Notes: a model not told the origin generated them from the letters alone. Shown: positions 33,569 to 42,951, numbered from the stretch's first letter. The stretch: 64,000 nucleotides of DNA from Candidatus Saccharibacteria bacterium oral taxon 955 (GCA_010202265.1 CP047918.1:496001-560000); one strand, 5' to 3'. Numbers and translations: made by a program.

Positions 33569-34465
33569 TTATGATTTTTCTTCAAGACGCTTTTTCATAT
33601 ATTCAGCTAGTTCAACACCAAATGTAGGGTGAGCTAGCCCAAAATCGACAACCGTCTTCAAGTACGAGAGTGGGTTTCCAGTGTCATAAAAATCCGCTCC
33701 GACAATTTCTTTTGCATAGAAATCATGACCATCATCAATCATCTGTTGAACAAACGGCTGGAAAGTGAACTCACCCGCCCTAGGGTCGTGCTCGGCACGC
33801 TCGATATAACGCATAATTTCCGCTGGCAACAGATAACCAGAAACGCTCGCAAGATCAGATGGAGCATTGTCTTTGCCCGGTTTCTCGATAATTTTTGACA
33901 TTTTCATCAAGCCATCTCCGACAATTTCGCCATCAGCAAACCCATACGAATCGTACTCCGTGTCGGCTTGAGCTTTTTTACAGGCAAACACACCGCCACC
34001 ATGCTTCATATAAGCGTCGATCATTTGCTGGGTTGAGTTGGCCTCTGGCGTGAAAAAGTCATCTGCCCAAGTGTAGATAAACGGTTCATCACCGATCAGG
34101 TGGGCGGCGCTAAGCAATGGCGTCGCATTGCCATATGGACCTTTTTGGCGTACGTAGATAAAGTTCGCCATACTAGATACTTTTTCGATAACATCAATAT
34201 ACGGCTGTTTTTTTGGACCACCAGCCTTCAAATTGGCGACAAGTTCAGCGCTCGGTAAGTCGAAATGATCCTCGATAGGTCGTTTATTAGCGTTACCAAC
34301 AATAATGATATCTTTGATTCCCGCCGCTACCAACTCTTCAACAACATATTGAATAATTGGCTTATCGATTAAGGGTAGCATTTCCTTTGGCATAGCTTTT
34401 GTCTGTGGCAAAAACCGCGTACCAAATCCCGCCGCTGGGATAATTGCTTTTGTCGGTCGTTTCAT
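33569..34465 (-). CDS. galU: UTP--glucose-1-phosphate uridylyltransferase
   Basis: Makes UDP-glucose. 298 aa. The nucleotidyltransferase signature KAIIPAAGFGTRFLPQTKAMPKEMLPLIDKPIIQ fills residues 6-39, with PFIYTWADDFF and YDSYGFADGE downstream. The second of two adjacent ATGs (34465) has the proper 5-nt spacing from AAGGAGG. Downstream of gatB on the same strand. UDP-glucose would supply envelope glycans and may link with the glucan enzyme at 38163. Confidence 0.95.
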   Translation of the reverse strand: MKRPTKAIIPAAGFGTRFLPQTKAMPKEMLPLIDKPIIQYVVEELVAAGIKDIIIVGNANKRPIEDHFDLPSAELVANLKAGGPKKQPYIDVIEKVSSMANFIYVRQKGPYGNATPLLSAAHLIGDEPFIYTWADDFFTPEANSTQQMIDAYMKHGGGVFACKKAQADTEYDSYGFADGEIVGDGLMKMSKIIEKPGKDNAPSDLASVSGYLLPAEIMRYIERAEHDPRAGEFTFQPFVQQMIDDGHDFYAKEIVGADFYDTGNPLSYLKTVVDFGLAHPTFGVELAEYMKKRLEEKS

Positions 34466-34494
34466 CATATCCTCCTTATCTTTCGAGCCGCTAA

Positions 34495-35007
34495 TTAGAG
34501 TTTCTCGCGGATCAGCTTCTGAGCAAGTGCTGGATTTGCCTGCCCTCTTGACCGCTTCATGACCTGACCAACCAGGTAGCCGATCGCCTTTTCTTTGCCG
34601 GCTTTGATATCTGCGATGCTTGAAGCGCTAGCTGGATCAGCTAGAACAGCGTCAACAATCTCAGCAACCGCCCCCTCATCACTAACCTGAAGCAAGTTTT
34701 TTGCCTCAGCGATCATCCGTGGTGCATCGCCAGTTAGAAGCATCTCAAACAAAACTGTAACCGCTGAATTACTGCTAATCTCACCTTTTTCTGCCATTTC
34801 TGCAAGCGCCACCATATGATCAGGCATTAGGTGCTTGTCGTCCCAGGTGTCATCACCAGCGCTAACCCTACCTTGGACATCGATGATCAGCCAGTTCAAA
34901 ATTCGTCGCCGAATCTCACCATCAGTGCCGACCGCAATCCTTACTATAAAATCTCGCACCTCTGCTTCAGGAATATTTAGTGCGATCTCAGTCATCGCAT
35001 AATCCAA
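34495..35007 (-). CDS. gatB: GatB C-terminal fragment (helical and YqeY-like tail), out of frame with the N-terminal part
   Basis: 170 codons from a TTG at 35007 to the normal GatB end, containing SSNSAVTVLFEMLLTGDAP, GKEKAIGYLVGQVMKRSRGQ and NPALAQKLIREKL. It overlaps the N-terminal fragment by 16 nt in the -1 frame. Adding one G to the GGGG-C-GGGG run (35008-35016, plus-strand C) would join the two into a 486-aa GatB of normal length, reading LEGRGLDYAMTEIAL across the joint. No independent ribosome-binding site is convincing. It is best read as half of a frameshifted gene. Confidence 0.85.
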   Translation of the reverse strand: MDYAMTEIALNIPEAEVRDFIVRIAVGTDGEIRRRILNWLIIDVQGRVSAGDDTWDDKHLMPDHMVALAEMAEKGEISSNSAVTVLFEMLLTGDAPRMIAEAKNLLQVSDEGAVAEIVDAVLADPASASSIADIKAGKEKAIGYLVGQVMKRSRGQANPALAQKLIREKL

Positions 35008-35954
35008 CCCCGCCCCTCTAGAATCTTGCGGAACTCACCTGGGAGCATCGGCATATCAGCCTGAATCAAGGCAATCTCCTCATCTGTCAGGACAATTGGC
35101 GGAATATCTGCGTCTGGCATATAACGATAGTCCTGGGCGTCTTCTTTGCTTCGCTGACTGGTTGTTATACCCTTGTCGTCATTCCATCCGCGCGTCTCTT
35201 GGACAACCGTCTCGCCCCGCTCAACCAGCTCTACCTGACGACGAAACTCATATTCAGAAGCTCGCTCAACACTGCGAAATGAATTAAGGTTCTTCACCTC
35301 TGCACGTCGACCAAGCTCTGTTGATCCCTTTGGTGCAACTGAAATATTAACATCAAACCGCATGTTACCCTGATACAAATCGCCGTAGGTCACCCCAGCA
35401 TACGTCATGAGACGATGAAGCTCAGTGGCATAGGCTCGCGCTTCGACTGGCGAGTGGATGTCAGGCTCAGATACAATTTCAATCAATGGCGTGCCGGCAC
35501 GGTTGAGATCTACTAAACTATAGCCACTATGGTGCGTAAGCTTGCCAGCATCTTCCTCCATGTGGGCATGATGAATTCGCACCCTGACAGTTGAGCCATC
35601 CTCTAGGTGCGCATCGACATGTCCAGCAAGAATAATCGGTTGATACATCTGGCTAGTCTGGTAGCCTTTTGGTAAATCAGGATAAAAATAATGTTTACGG
35701 TCAAACCTAGAAACGTTAGCAATCGGCGCATTAAGTGCTTTGCCAGCTCGGATCGCTAGGTCGACTGCATGACGGTTTAGAACTGGCAACATGCCCGGTA
35801 AGCCAAAATCAATCGGGTGCACTTTGCTATTTGGCTCGGCGTCACGCGCATCGTTGTCAGCCGGACTAAATAGCTTCGTCTTGGTTGCTAACTGGACATG
35901 ACACTCAATACCGATTGTCATCTCATATTTTGCGAGAATTTCATCAGTCATCAT
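34992..35954 (-). CDS. gatB: Aspartyl/glutamyl-tRNA amidotransferase subunit B, N-terminal fragment
   Basis: 320 codons of the GatB cradle/kinase domain, which phosphorylates Glu-tRNA-Gln or Asp-tRNA-Asn before amidation: MTIGIECHVQLATKTKLFSP, NRAGTPLIEIVSEPDI, EVKNLNSFRSVERA, QRSKEDAQDYRYMPD. It ends prematurely at LEGRGWIMR because of the frame change at 35008-35016. The start ATG overlaps the stop of the preceding membrane-protein gene (TAATG). As the amidotransferase is normally essential, a sequence error is likelier than a true null. Confidence 0.92.
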   Translation of the reverse strand: MMTDEILAKYEMTIGIECHVQLATKTKLFSPADNDARDAEPNSKVHPIDFGLPGMLPVLNRHAVDLAIRAGKALNAPIANVSRFDRKHYFYPDLPKGYQTSQMYQPIILAGHVDAHLEDGSTVRVRIHHAHMEEDAGKLTHHSGYSLVDLNRAGTPLIEIVSEPDIHSPVEARAYATELHRLMTYAGVTYGDLYQGNMRFDVNISVAPKGSTELGRRAEVKNLNSFRSVERASEYEFRRQVELVERGETVVQETRGWNDDKGITTSQRSKEDAQDYRYMPDADIPPIVLTDEEIALIQADMPMLPGEFRKILEGRGWIMR

Positions 35955-36379
35955 TAGATAGCTCCTAAATCTTTAAGTGCTTGCTTAAATGCAGTCAAAG
36001 CGCGCAAAGTCGTTTCGTAAGTGAGATGGACATCAGTTTCGTGCGCCAGTCGATTACGAATTTTGTGCGCGCCCCATATGTGATTAGCGTTACTCCACAC
36101 TTTTTCTGCAGACTTCATGCGCTCACCCATTGTTTGACCAGCAAACCGCCGTTCTTTGAGCGCTAGATCAACTAGCTTGTCAGCATTAAATATAGCTAGC
36201 TGCCAACTCGCTGAGTTATTGCGCGAAACACTATTTTCGACTGCCAGCCATTTTGTCTGGTATTTCTCGATGTTAAGCTTAGGACTACTTTTGCGGGTGA
36301 ATACTAGATAAACTACCCCGACAACTGCCACTAAAAATATCGCTATCAGGATCAGTACAACTGCGGGATTAGCGTCCAT
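35954..36379 (-). CDS. Small membrane protein encoded between gatA and gatB
   Basis: 141 aa, not recognised. MDANPAVVLILIAIFLVAVVG forms an N-terminal helix (about 5-26); the rest is a helical cytoplasmic domain (WQLAIFNADKLVDLALKE, HKIRNRLAHETDVHLTYETT). The HxxRNRLAHE segment resembles HEPN/RiboL-PSP-like Rx4-6H helices seen in many RNA-associated helical proteins, but this is only suggestive. GGAGG lies 6 nt before ATG. It overlaps gatA by 11 nt and gatB by 1 nt, so it is firmly in the operon. Confidence 0.7.
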   Translation of the reverse strand: MDANPAVVLILIAIFLVAVVGVVYLVFTRKSSPKLNIEKYQTKWLAVENSVSRNNSASWQLAIFNADKLVDLALKERRFAGQTMGERMKSAEKVWSNANHIWGAHKIRNRLAHETDVHLTYETTLRALTAFKQALKDLGAI

Positions 36380-37778
36380 TTGCGACCTCCACTTCACCAG
36401 CCATAGCAATCACGTCGGCGTCTGCTTTCATTTTACCAATCAGCTGAACGCCAATTGGCAGACCGTCGCCACTGACTCCAGCTGGTATGCTAATTGCCGG
36501 CAGACCAGCGAGGCTTGCTGGTACGGTCATGACATCTGACAAGTACATTTTTACAGGATCAGACACATTTTCACCGATACCAAACGCTGGCGTTGGTGCA
36601 GTTGGCGTCAATAGGAAATCATATTGTTTAAATAGTTCGTTGAATTCGTTTATCAACACTGTACGTGCTTTTTGTGCCTGGAGATAGTAAGCGTCAAAGA
36701 AACCACTCGAGAGAACATAGCTACCGATCATGATACGGCGCTTGTTCTCGGTAACAAAACCCTCAGCCCGTGATCGCCCATAAAGTTCTGCCAGGGTTTT
36801 TGCACCCTCGGCACGACGACCATAGCGAATACCATCATAACGCGCTAGATTGCTACTTACCTCGGCCGGCACTACGATATAGTAAATTGCTAGAGCATAC
36901 TTAACGCTTGGCATGCTGACTTCTTCGACCGTATGTCCAGCCGCTCGTAGCCTCTCAGCGTAATTATTCACAACCGCCCTGACGTCTTTGTCTACGCCCT
37001 CGCCCATAGTTTCTGTAATAAGACCAATCCTTTGTCCAGGAGCAATTTTTTCTTTAGCTTCAAAATAATCAGGCAATGTCGTCATATCGCGTGGATCCTG
37101 CCCCGCCATGACGCTCTCGATCAACGCAACATCCTCGGCCGACCTCGCAAAACAACCCATCACATCGGTACTTGACGCCATCGCAATAACTCCGTATCGA
37201 CTGCTCATACCGTAGGTTGGCTTCATACCAAATACACCGTTGAAACTTGCCGGCTGACGAATTGAGCCACCCGTGTCACTGCCAAGTGCAAACGGCACAA
37301 TATCTAGCGCAGTAACAACTGCCGAGCCACCGCTTGAGCCACCAGCCACTTTTGACTTGTCAATCGCATTATGTGTCACGCCAAAGGCTGAGTTTTCGGT
37401 CGATCCACCATGTGCAAAAGCGTCTAGATTGGATTTGCCGATACAAATCGCTCCAGCCGATTCAAGCCTTTCAACAACTGTCGCCTGAAGTGGCGCATCA
37501 AAGTTTTCGAGAATCTTACTAGCCGCCGTCGACGGAGCGCCAAATGCTAGATAATTATCCTTGACAACAAACGGCACACCAGCCAGCGGACCAACATTTT
37601 CACCCTTTTTAATACGTTCATCTATCTTGTCAGCACGCTCTAAAGCGCGAGACTCGGTCAAATTGAGGATTGCGTTATATTCCTCGGCACTCTTAGCGCG
37701 CGCTAAGGCTGCTTCTACTTCTTTTCGAGCGGTAGTTGCACCAGAATAGACTGACGACACGAGAGAAGCGATTGACAT
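36369..37778 (-). CDS. gatA: Aspartyl/glutamyl-tRNA amidotransferase subunit A
   Basis: Amidase-signature glutaminase of 469 aa that supplies ammonia to GatB. LAGVPFVVKDNYL holds the catalytic Lys, VAGGSSGGSAVV the cis-Ser loop, and LGSDTGGSIRQPASF the catalytic Ser. The start overlaps the gatC stop by one base (TAATG). Full length for the family. Confidence 0.96.
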   Translation of the reverse strand: MSIASLVSSVYSGATTARKEVEAALARAKSAEEYNAILNLTESRALERADKIDERIKKGENVGPLAGVPFVVKDNYLAFGAPSTAASKILENFDAPLQATVVERLESAGAICIGKSNLDAFAHGGSTENSAFGVTHNAIDKSKVAGGSSGGSAVVTALDIVPFALGSDTGGSIRQPASFNGVFGMKPTYGMSSRYGVIAMASSTDVMGCFARSAEDVALIESVMAGQDPRDMTTLPDYFEAKEKIAPGQRIGLITETMGEGVDKDVRAVVNNYAERLRAAGHTVEEVSMPSVKYALAIYYIVVPAEVSSNLARYDGIRYGRRAEGAKTLAELYGRSRAEGFVTENKRRIMIGSYVLSSGFFDAYYLQAQKARTVLINEFNELFKQYDFLLTPTAPTPAFGIGENVSDPVKMYLSDVMTVPASLAGLPAISIPAGVSGDGLPIGVQLIGKMKADADVIAMAGEVEVANGR

Positions 37779-38068
37779 TAGAGTACCTGTGGCACTTTCA
37801 CGCTATCATTTGCCTGGTCAGGCGCCAAAGTGAGAAGCTGTTCACGCCCTACCGATGACACATCAATAACGTCATCGCGCCAAATGTTTTCAAGTCCTGT
37901 CACCTGGTAAGTCGGCTCAACACCAGTTGTGTCAAGCTCCGCTAATTGATCGATATAATTCAAAATATTCTTCAGGTCGACCTGAAGATCCGCAACCTCA
38001 TCATCAGAAAGTTGCAAACTGCTTAACTGTGCGAGGTGTCGCGCATCATCGTTAGTTATTGTACTCAT
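37778..38068 (-). CDS. gatC: Aspartyl/glutamyl-tRNA amidotransferase subunit C
   Basis: 96 aa linker subunit that wraps GatA and GatB. DDARHLAQLSSLQLSDDEVADLQVDLKNILNYIDQL and the conserved GVEPTYQVTGLENIWRDDV are diagnostic. The ATG at 38068 is preferred over one at 38077 because the latter lies within the -10 element. First gene of the gatC-gatA-membrane protein-gatB operon. Confidence 0.93.
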   Translation of the reverse strand: MSTITNDDARHLAQLSSLQLSDDEVADLQVDLKNILNYIDQLAELDTTGVEPTYQVTGLENIWRDDVIDVSSVGREQLLTLAPDQANDSVKVPQVL

Positions 38069-38076
38069 TATAGCCA

Positions 38077-38105
38077 ATTATACACCGACAAGAGACCAAT
38101 GATAA
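38077..38105 (-). promoter_or_regulatory. Promoter of the gatCAB operon (leaderless type)
   Basis: TTATCA (38100-38105), 17-nt spacer, TATAAT (38077-38082), then 8 nt to ATG. No Shine-Dalgarno. Confidence 0.7.
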
Positions 38106-38162
38106 GGGGCAATCCTCCTTGGCTTTTTCTTTTGTCGCTTATGCTTCATAATGTATCGTAGA

Positions 38163-38732
38163 ATGAGCCATCAGCTAAAGAAAAATCTCGGCGTAACTCT
38201 ATATAAAAACGGGGCAGAATTTCGTGTCTGGGCGCCATTTGCTATCAATGTCCAGATTGGCGGCACATTCACTCCAGATGGTCCTGTCGACATGACAAAA
38301 GAGCCTGGCGGCTACTGGTCTATTAAAATCAAAGACGTCGAACCAGGTCAGCAGTACAAATACTACATTGAGACCCCAGACGGCACAATTCTCGAAAAAA
38401 ACGACCCGCGTGCTCGCGCAATCACATCAAGCGATAACGGGCTTTCGGTTGTGGTCGACAATGATTTCGACTGGGAAAACGACAACTATACACCACCCCC
38501 AAAAGAACACCAGATAATCTACGAGCTACATATCGGTACGTTTAACCGCCCCGACGCCTCAACTACTGGAACATTTGATACCGCCATCGAAAAGCTTGAT
38601 TATCTACGAGACCTTGGCATTACGACTATCGAACTCATGCCCGTAACAAGCATGGCGTACTCAAACGGCTGGGGCTACGCACCAAACTACATCTACAGCG
38701 TCGAGAGTATGCTCGGGGGCGCTATGGACTGA
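38163..38732 (+). CDS. GH13 glucan-branching/amylase-type enzyme, N-terminal fragment
   Basis: 189 codons covering a CBM48-like N-domain (FRVWAPFAINVQIGGTF, PGGYWSIKIKDVEPGQQYKY) and the start of the GH13 barrel (IIYELHIGTFN, LDYLRDLGITTIELMPVTS, NGWGYAPNYIYSVESM). It stops at TGA 38730-38732 after a frame change at the GGGGG run 38715-38719. One extra G would join it to the next fragment as a 588-aa enzyme, reading LGGRYGLMKFVKEAH. An in-frame ATG at 38151 is also possible. A CATAAT lies 10 nt upstream of 38163. Confidence 0.8.
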   Translation: MSHQLKKNLGVTLYKNGAEFRVWAPFAINVQIGGTFTPDGPVDMTKEPGGYWSIKIKDVEPGQQYKYYIETPDGTILEKNDPRARAITSSDNGLSVVVDNDFDWENDNYTPPPKEHQIIYELHIGTFNRPDASTTGTFDTAIEKLDYLRDLGITTIELMPVTSMAYSNGWGYAPNYIYSVESMLGGAMD

Positions 38733-39928
38733 TGAAATTCGTCAAAGAGGCCCACAAACGAGGCATGGGCGTCATATTAGACGTCGTCTACAACCACTTC
38801 TTCGGCGACAGTGATCTATGGCAATATGACGGCTGGAGCGAAAACGACAGAGGTGGAATCTACTTCTATAATGATACTCGTGGCGACACGCCGTGGGGCG
38901 GACGGCCAGATTATGGTCGACCCGAGGTTCGTCAATTTATCCTCGACAATATCACCATGTGGCTCACTGAATATCACCTAGATGGACTACGCGTTGATTC
39001 AACTATCTACATGCGAAATACCGAGGGACGAGACAACGACCCCGAACACGACATTGCTGACGCGTGGTATTTGCTTCAAGATATTGTTGAACTAGCGCGC
39101 AAGATCAACCCCCAGGCAATTATTATTGCCGAAGACTGCGCCAACAGCGCCTACATCACCAAGCCACGCAATGAGTCAGGTTGTGCGTTTGATGCCCAGT
39201 GGGAACTTGGCTTTCCTCACGCACTCCGCGACGCGCTCGGCCTCACGCCATCTATCACGCCAACGTTAGCTGGCGTTCGCTACGAACTCGAAAGATCATA
39301 TAACGGTGATGCTTTTGAAAAGGTGATTTTCAGTGACTCACACGACACAGCCGCCAACGGGTCAGTCCGACTAAACGATGCGGTTACTCCAGAAGATCCA
39401 ACTAGTCTGACTGCGCGCCAAAAGTCACTCTTGGCAACCGCCCTGGCTCTAACCGCGCCAGGTATACCGATGATCCTACAGGGCGCCGAGTTCCTCCAAG
39501 AAGGAGCATTTAATGATTGGCAAGCACTAGAATGGCAACATATCGATAAGTATGCCGGCTTCGTCGAGGCACACAAACACCTGATAGACCTGAGACAGAA
39601 CACCTACAACAATACAGCTGGTCTCTCAGGCCAACACACAGCCATATTTCATCAGGATGATAACAACCATGTAATTGGTTATCACCGTTGGAAAGCGGGT
39701 GGACCTGACGACGATGTACTTGTACTCGCTAATTTCAGCAACAAAACCCTACACGACTATCACCTAGCACTACCGCTGCCCGGCACATGGATAACTCGCT
39801 TCAATAGCTCATGGAAAGGCTACAGTCCTGATTTCCCCGAACTTCCAGTTGATGCAATCGGTGCTCAAGACGCTACAAACGCGAGTGTTGACCTTGCCCC
39901 CTACTCAATAATCATCTTCTCCCAATAA
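38732..39928 (+). CDS. GH13 glucan-branching/amylase-type enzyme, catalytic C-terminal fragment
   Basis: 398 codons with the catalytic apparatus: GVILDVVYNHF, nucleophile Asp in DGLRVDSTIYM, acid/base Glu in IIIAEDCA, and the third acid in FSDSHDTAANG, then LTAPGIPMILQGAEFLQ and a beta-sandwich C-domain. The most similar types are GlgB-like branching enzymes and maltooligosyl-trehalose hydrolases; which one cannot be settled. The apparent ATG overlaps the previous stop (TGATG), but the broken fold makes independent translation unlikely to be the intended product. Confidence 0.85.
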   Translation: MKFVKEAHKRGMGVILDVVYNHFFGDSDLWQYDGWSENDRGGIYFYNDTRGDTPWGGRPDYGRPEVRQFILDNITMWLTEYHLDGLRVDSTIYMRNTEGRDNDPEHDIADAWYLLQDIVELARKINPQAIIIAEDCANSAYITKPRNESGCAFDAQWELGFPHALRDALGLTPSITPTLAGVRYELERSYNGDAFEKVIFSDSHDTAANGSVRLNDAVTPEDPTSLTARQKSLLATALALTAPGIPMILQGAEFLQEGAFNDWQALEWQHIDKYAGFVEAHKHLIDLRQNTYNNTAGLSGQHTAIFHQDDNNHVIGYHRWKAGGPDDDVLVLANFSNKTLHDYHLALPLPGTWITRFNSSWKGYSPDFPELPVDAIGAQDATNASVDLAPYSIIIFSQ

Positions 39929-39934
39929 TAAAAT

Positions 39935-39972
39935 CCCTCTTCTGCGCCTACATTCATAGACGCAGAAGAGGG
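39935..39972 (-). terminator. Terminator of the small genes at 39992-40218
   Basis: Perfect 12-bp stem (39935-39946 with 39961-39972) and a 14-nt loop. ATTTTATTATT follows on the minus strand. Confidence 0.8.
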
Positions 39973-39991
39973 GTTGAATATGGAGTACGCC

Positions 39992-40045
39992 CTAGCAACC
40001 TCCTTGTATGCAATACTCGATCTCAGATGCAATCTCCTCTCTCAT
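39992..40045 (-). CDS. Putative 17-aa overlapping small ORF
   Basis: ATG overlaps the stop of the upstream 58-codon gene (ATGA), with AGGAGG 8 nt before it. It reads MREEIASEIEYCIQGGC and stops. The coupling geometry is good, but nothing else shows that it is translated. It may instead be part of the 3' untranslated region. Confidence 0.3.
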   Translation of the reverse strand: MREEIASEIEYCIQGGC

Positions 40046-40218
40046 CGCCCACACCTCCTGCTCAGATCGTCGTCGAGCTCGGAGATACTTGCTACCATGC
40101 TTGCACCCTCGACCAAATCCAGGTCGAACGAGGGACTGCCCCTCCTTTCTAGGTAATCGTAGGCACACATGAGTATATCAACACTTCTGTTTACCTGACT
40201 ATCCAGACCATCATACAT
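40042..40218 (-). CDS. Small orphan protein, 58 aa
   Basis: Not recognised. It reads MYDGLDSQVNRSVDILMCAY and so on, ending DDDLSRRCGR; helical and acidic. AGGGGTG sits 5 nt before ATG. A likely promoter is TTGCTT-16-TATGAT at 40276-40303 and a strong terminator follows at 39935-39972, so it has the same private-unit layout as the other orphan genes. Five of six arginines use AGA or AGG. Confidence 0.6.
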   Translation of the reverse strand: MYDGLDSQVNRSVDILMCAYDYLERRGSPSFDLDLVEGASMVASISELDDDLSRRCGR

Positions 40219-40275
40219 TAAGTCACCCCTAATATAGACGTTCCACTACGCGGGATTACGCAGTCTTATCTTTTT

Positions 40276-40303
40276 ATCATATTTTGTATGCCTTGGCAAG
40301 CAA
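40276..40303 (-). promoter_or_regulatory. Promoter of the 40042-40218 small gene
   Basis: TTGCTT (40298-40303), 16-nt spacer, TATGAT (40276-40281), giving a leader of about 50 nt. Confidence 0.5.
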
Positions 40304-40329
40304 GGGCTGACGCTATCGACGCGAGCCGA

Positions 40330-42300
40330 CTACATTTTACCTTTTATCTCGGCTATCAAATCCCGAAGCTCAGCCGCCCGCTCAAATTCTAAGTTTGCGC
40401 TAGCCAGCTTCATCTGGCCCTCGAGGTCTTTTACTAGGCTAGCGTATTCATCTTTCGGAATTTTGTTGAGATTGATCTTGTCTTTTTTATCTTCATCTTT
40501 TTGTGGAATAATTGCCCTTAGCCCCTCGTCTATTGCCTTGTCAACGCCTCGGGGAGTTATTCCGTGCTTAAGATTATAGCTAGACTGGATCTCGCGTCGT
40601 CGATCAGTCTCGTCAATTGCCCGTTTCATACTATCGGTAACCGTATCGGCATACATAATCACTTTGCCTTCAACATGACGCGCTGCACGACCGATCGTTT
40701 GGATCAACGAGCTTTCTGATCGCAAAAACCCTTCCTTGTCTGCATCAAGAATCGCCACCAGCGAGACTTCAGGCAGGTCAAGCCCTTCGCGCAACAAATT
40801 GATCCCGACCAGAACGTCGTAAACACCCATGCGAAGATCACGCAAGATATCACCTCGTTCTAGCGTGTCGATCTCGCTATGGATATAAGCAGTCTTGATA
40901 CCTAGCTCGACTAGATGTCCCGACAGATCTTCGGCCATACGTTTGGTTAGCGTTGTCACAAGTACACGCTGATGTTTCGCGATACGGTCACGAATTTCGG
41001 CGATTAAATCATCTACCTGCGTATCAACTGGACGCACCATAATCTCTGGATCAAGCAGTCCAGTAGGGCGGATAATCTGCTGAATAGGTTCTGGGCTGTG
41101 ATCTAGCTCATATTGTCCTGGGGTTGCGGAAACATAAATTACTTGATTTATATGACGTTCAAATTCATCAAACCGGAGTGGACGGTTGTCAAGCGCGCTC
41201 GGTAGTCGAAAACCATATTCCACCAGTACTTCCTTGCGCGCTCGATCACCATTGTACATACCGCGAACCTGAGGGATTGTCACGTGCGACTCATCAACAA
41301 GTAACAAAAAATCATCTGGAAAATAATCAAGTAGCGTAGCTGGCTGTTCGCCTGGCTCACGGTTCGTTAGATACCGAGAATAGTTTTCGATACCTTTGAC
41401 AAAACCGGTTTCTTCTAGCATTTCTAGGTCATACTTCGTGCGTTGGGCAAGACGTTGCGCCTCGAGGTACTTATCATGTTTCTCAAACCAAGCTAGACGC
41501 GATTCATACTCCAAGCGAATATTTTCGATCGCACGCTTGACCTTTTCTTTTGGTGTAACATAGTGACTCGATGGGAAAATACTACAGCTAGCTGGCTCGT
41601 CAAGAATCTCACCTGTTAGTGGATCAATCTGTGTGATACGGTCGACAACATCACCAAAAAACTCGATACGATACGCTAAATCACTCCCCGCCGGAAACAC
41701 GTCAACAACATCACCGCGCACTCGAAAAGTCCCACGATGAAAATCAATATCATTTCGCGAATACTGAATATCAGTCAGTTGCCTGATAAATTTATCCTGA
41801 ACTCGTCGCTCGCCGCGTCGTACTACAATTGACATCTCAGCATAATCATCTGGCGAACCAATACCATAAATACACGATACACTGGCAACGATAATGACGT
41901 CCCGGCGTGATAATAGCGCCGACGTAGCGGCGTGACGTAGGCGATCAATCTCTTCGTTAATTGCCGAATCTTTTTCAATATAAGTGTCACTCGAGGCGAT
42001 GTAAGCTTCTGGTTGATAGTAATCAAAGTAACTCACAAAATAGTGGACCTCGTTATCAGGGAAAAAACTCTTGAACTCCGAAAAAAGCTGAGCCGCGAGC
42101 GTTTTATTGTGGGCCAAAACTAGCGTAGGTGTATTACGCTTAGCGATAATATTTGCCATCGTAAAGGTCTTGCCAGAACCAGTTACGCCAAGTAAGGTTT
42201 GCTCTTTTACGCCTTTTTCTAGACCATCAACCAGTCTAGCGATCGCCGTCGGCTGATCGCCGGTTGGTTGGTATTTTGAAGAGAGACGAAATTTACTCAC
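40330..42300 (-). CDS. uvrB: Excinuclease ABC subunit B
   Basis: Nucleotide-excision-repair helicase of 656 aa. Walker [16 protein letters not shown] is near residue 38, the beta-hairpin region [21 protein letters not shown] follows, then [15 protein letters not shown] and [19 protein letters not shown], with a C-terminal UVR motif ([22 protein letters not shown]). The start codon is GTG, 6 nt after TATAAT, with no Shine-Dalgarno. Full length. Confidence 0.97.
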   Translation of the reverse strand: MSKFRLSSKYQPTGDQPTAIARLVDGLEKGVKEQTLLGVTGSGKTFTMANIIAKRNTPTLVLAHNKTLAAQLFSEFKSFFPDNEVHYFVSYFDYYQPEAYIASSDTYIEKDSAINEEIDRLRHAATSALLSRRDVIIVASVSCIYGIGSPDDYAEMSIVVRRGERRVQDKFIRQLTDIQYSRNDIDFHRGTFRVRGDVVDVFPAGSDLAYRIEFFGDVVDRITQIDPLTGEILDEPASCSIFPSSHYVTPKEKVKRAIENIRLEYESRLAWFEKHDKYLEAQRLAQRTKYDLEMLEETGFVKGIENYSRYLTNREPGEQPATLLDYFPDDFLLLVDESHVTIPQVRGMYNGDRARKEVLVEYGFRLPSALDNRPLRFDEFERHINQVIYVSATPGQYELDHSPEPIQQIIRPTGLLDPEIMVRPVDTQVDDLIAEIRDRIAKHQRVLVTTLTKRMAEDLSGHLVELGIKTAYIHSEIDTLERGDILRDLRMGVYDVLVGINLLREGLDLPEVSLVAILDADKEGFLRSESSLIQTIGRAARHVEGKVIMYADTVTDSMKRAIDETDRRREIQSSYNLKHGITPRGVDKAIDEGLRAIIPQKDEDKKDKINLNKIPKDEYASLVKDLEGQMKLASANLEFERAAELRDLIAEIKGKM

Positions 42301-42306
42301 CTCTAT

Positions 42307-42312
42307 ATTATA
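42307..42312 (-). promoter_or_regulatory. -10 element of uvrB (leaderless type, GTG start)
   Basis: TATAAT on the minus strand, 6 nt before the uvrB GTG. Confidence 0.55.
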
Positions 42313-42324
42313 ACCTCATCTAGC

Positions 42325-42951
42325 CTATCCGCGTCGACCAGAGCTTGCTGGAGGCTCCGCCGAAACGCCACCGCGCACGTTATCTCTCGGATCAATAAAA
42401 TCAGCGTAGCGCTTATCGAGTACGTCGACAACCTTCTTGACGAGACGCTTCGGATCAGTGTCGTATATGACGTCTTTACCACCTGGCGCCTCTATATGTT
42501 TCAATAATGTCGCCGTATAGTCGGCAAGCCCACCACTTCCAAGCAAAACACCACAGACTTTGCGACTCTCGAGGGCGGTCGATAGTTCGTGCAAACTCCC
42601 CATGCGTCCACCAACCGTAATCACCGCGTCGGCACTACGTACCAGGTGAACATCTCGTCCAACATATTCCATACCAGTAAAGTTTATGTAGTCAAACTCC
42701 TTAGTTGGTAATCGATAAGTACTGACATGCTCTCGATACGAGCTAGCCGGACTAAACCCAATCGAACTACCTTTCGAATTTTTGACACTCACAAAACCCA
42801 TCGCTGCATAATGCGGTAAGCCTACCGTCGCTCCAGTCAGCAAAGTCTTGCCCGCCTTGGCGATCTCCGCACCGAGGGCAAACGCCTGATCGTGTGAAGC
42901 ATCAACGGTCTCCCCTGAAGCCGCCCCAGACACGCAAATCTGATATTTCAT
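42325..42951 (-). CDS. SLOG-superfamily (LOG-like) Rossmann protein
   Basis: 208 aa. YQICVSGAASGETVDASHDQ begins a Rossmann-like fold, and DAVITVGGRMGSLHELSTALE carries the LOG-type GGxxGSxxE phosphate-binding loop in the variant seen in uncharacterised nucleotide-binding SLOG proteins. Cytokinin-type phosphoribohydrolase activity is possible but not shown. GAGGAG precedes an ATG that overlaps the upstream kinase stop (ATGA), so it is cotranscribed with the sugar kinases. Confidence 0.75.
   Translation of the reverse strand: MKYQICVSGAASGETVDASHDQAFALGAEIAKAGKTLLTGATVGLPHYAAMGFVSVKNSKGSSIGFSPASSYREHVSTYRLPTKEFDYINFTGMEYVGRDVHLVRSADAVITVGGRMGSLHELSTALESRKVCGVLLGSGGLADYTATLLKHIEAPGGKDVIYDTDPKRLVKKVVDVLDKRYADFIDPRDNVRGGVSAEPPASSGRRG

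Noticed and set aside
38119-38152. A strong promoter for the GH13 gene
   Set aside because: TTGGCT and TTGTCG lie at wrong distances (22, 15 or 9 nt) from the candidate -10 hexamers CATAAT and TATGCT; only a weak -10 remains.
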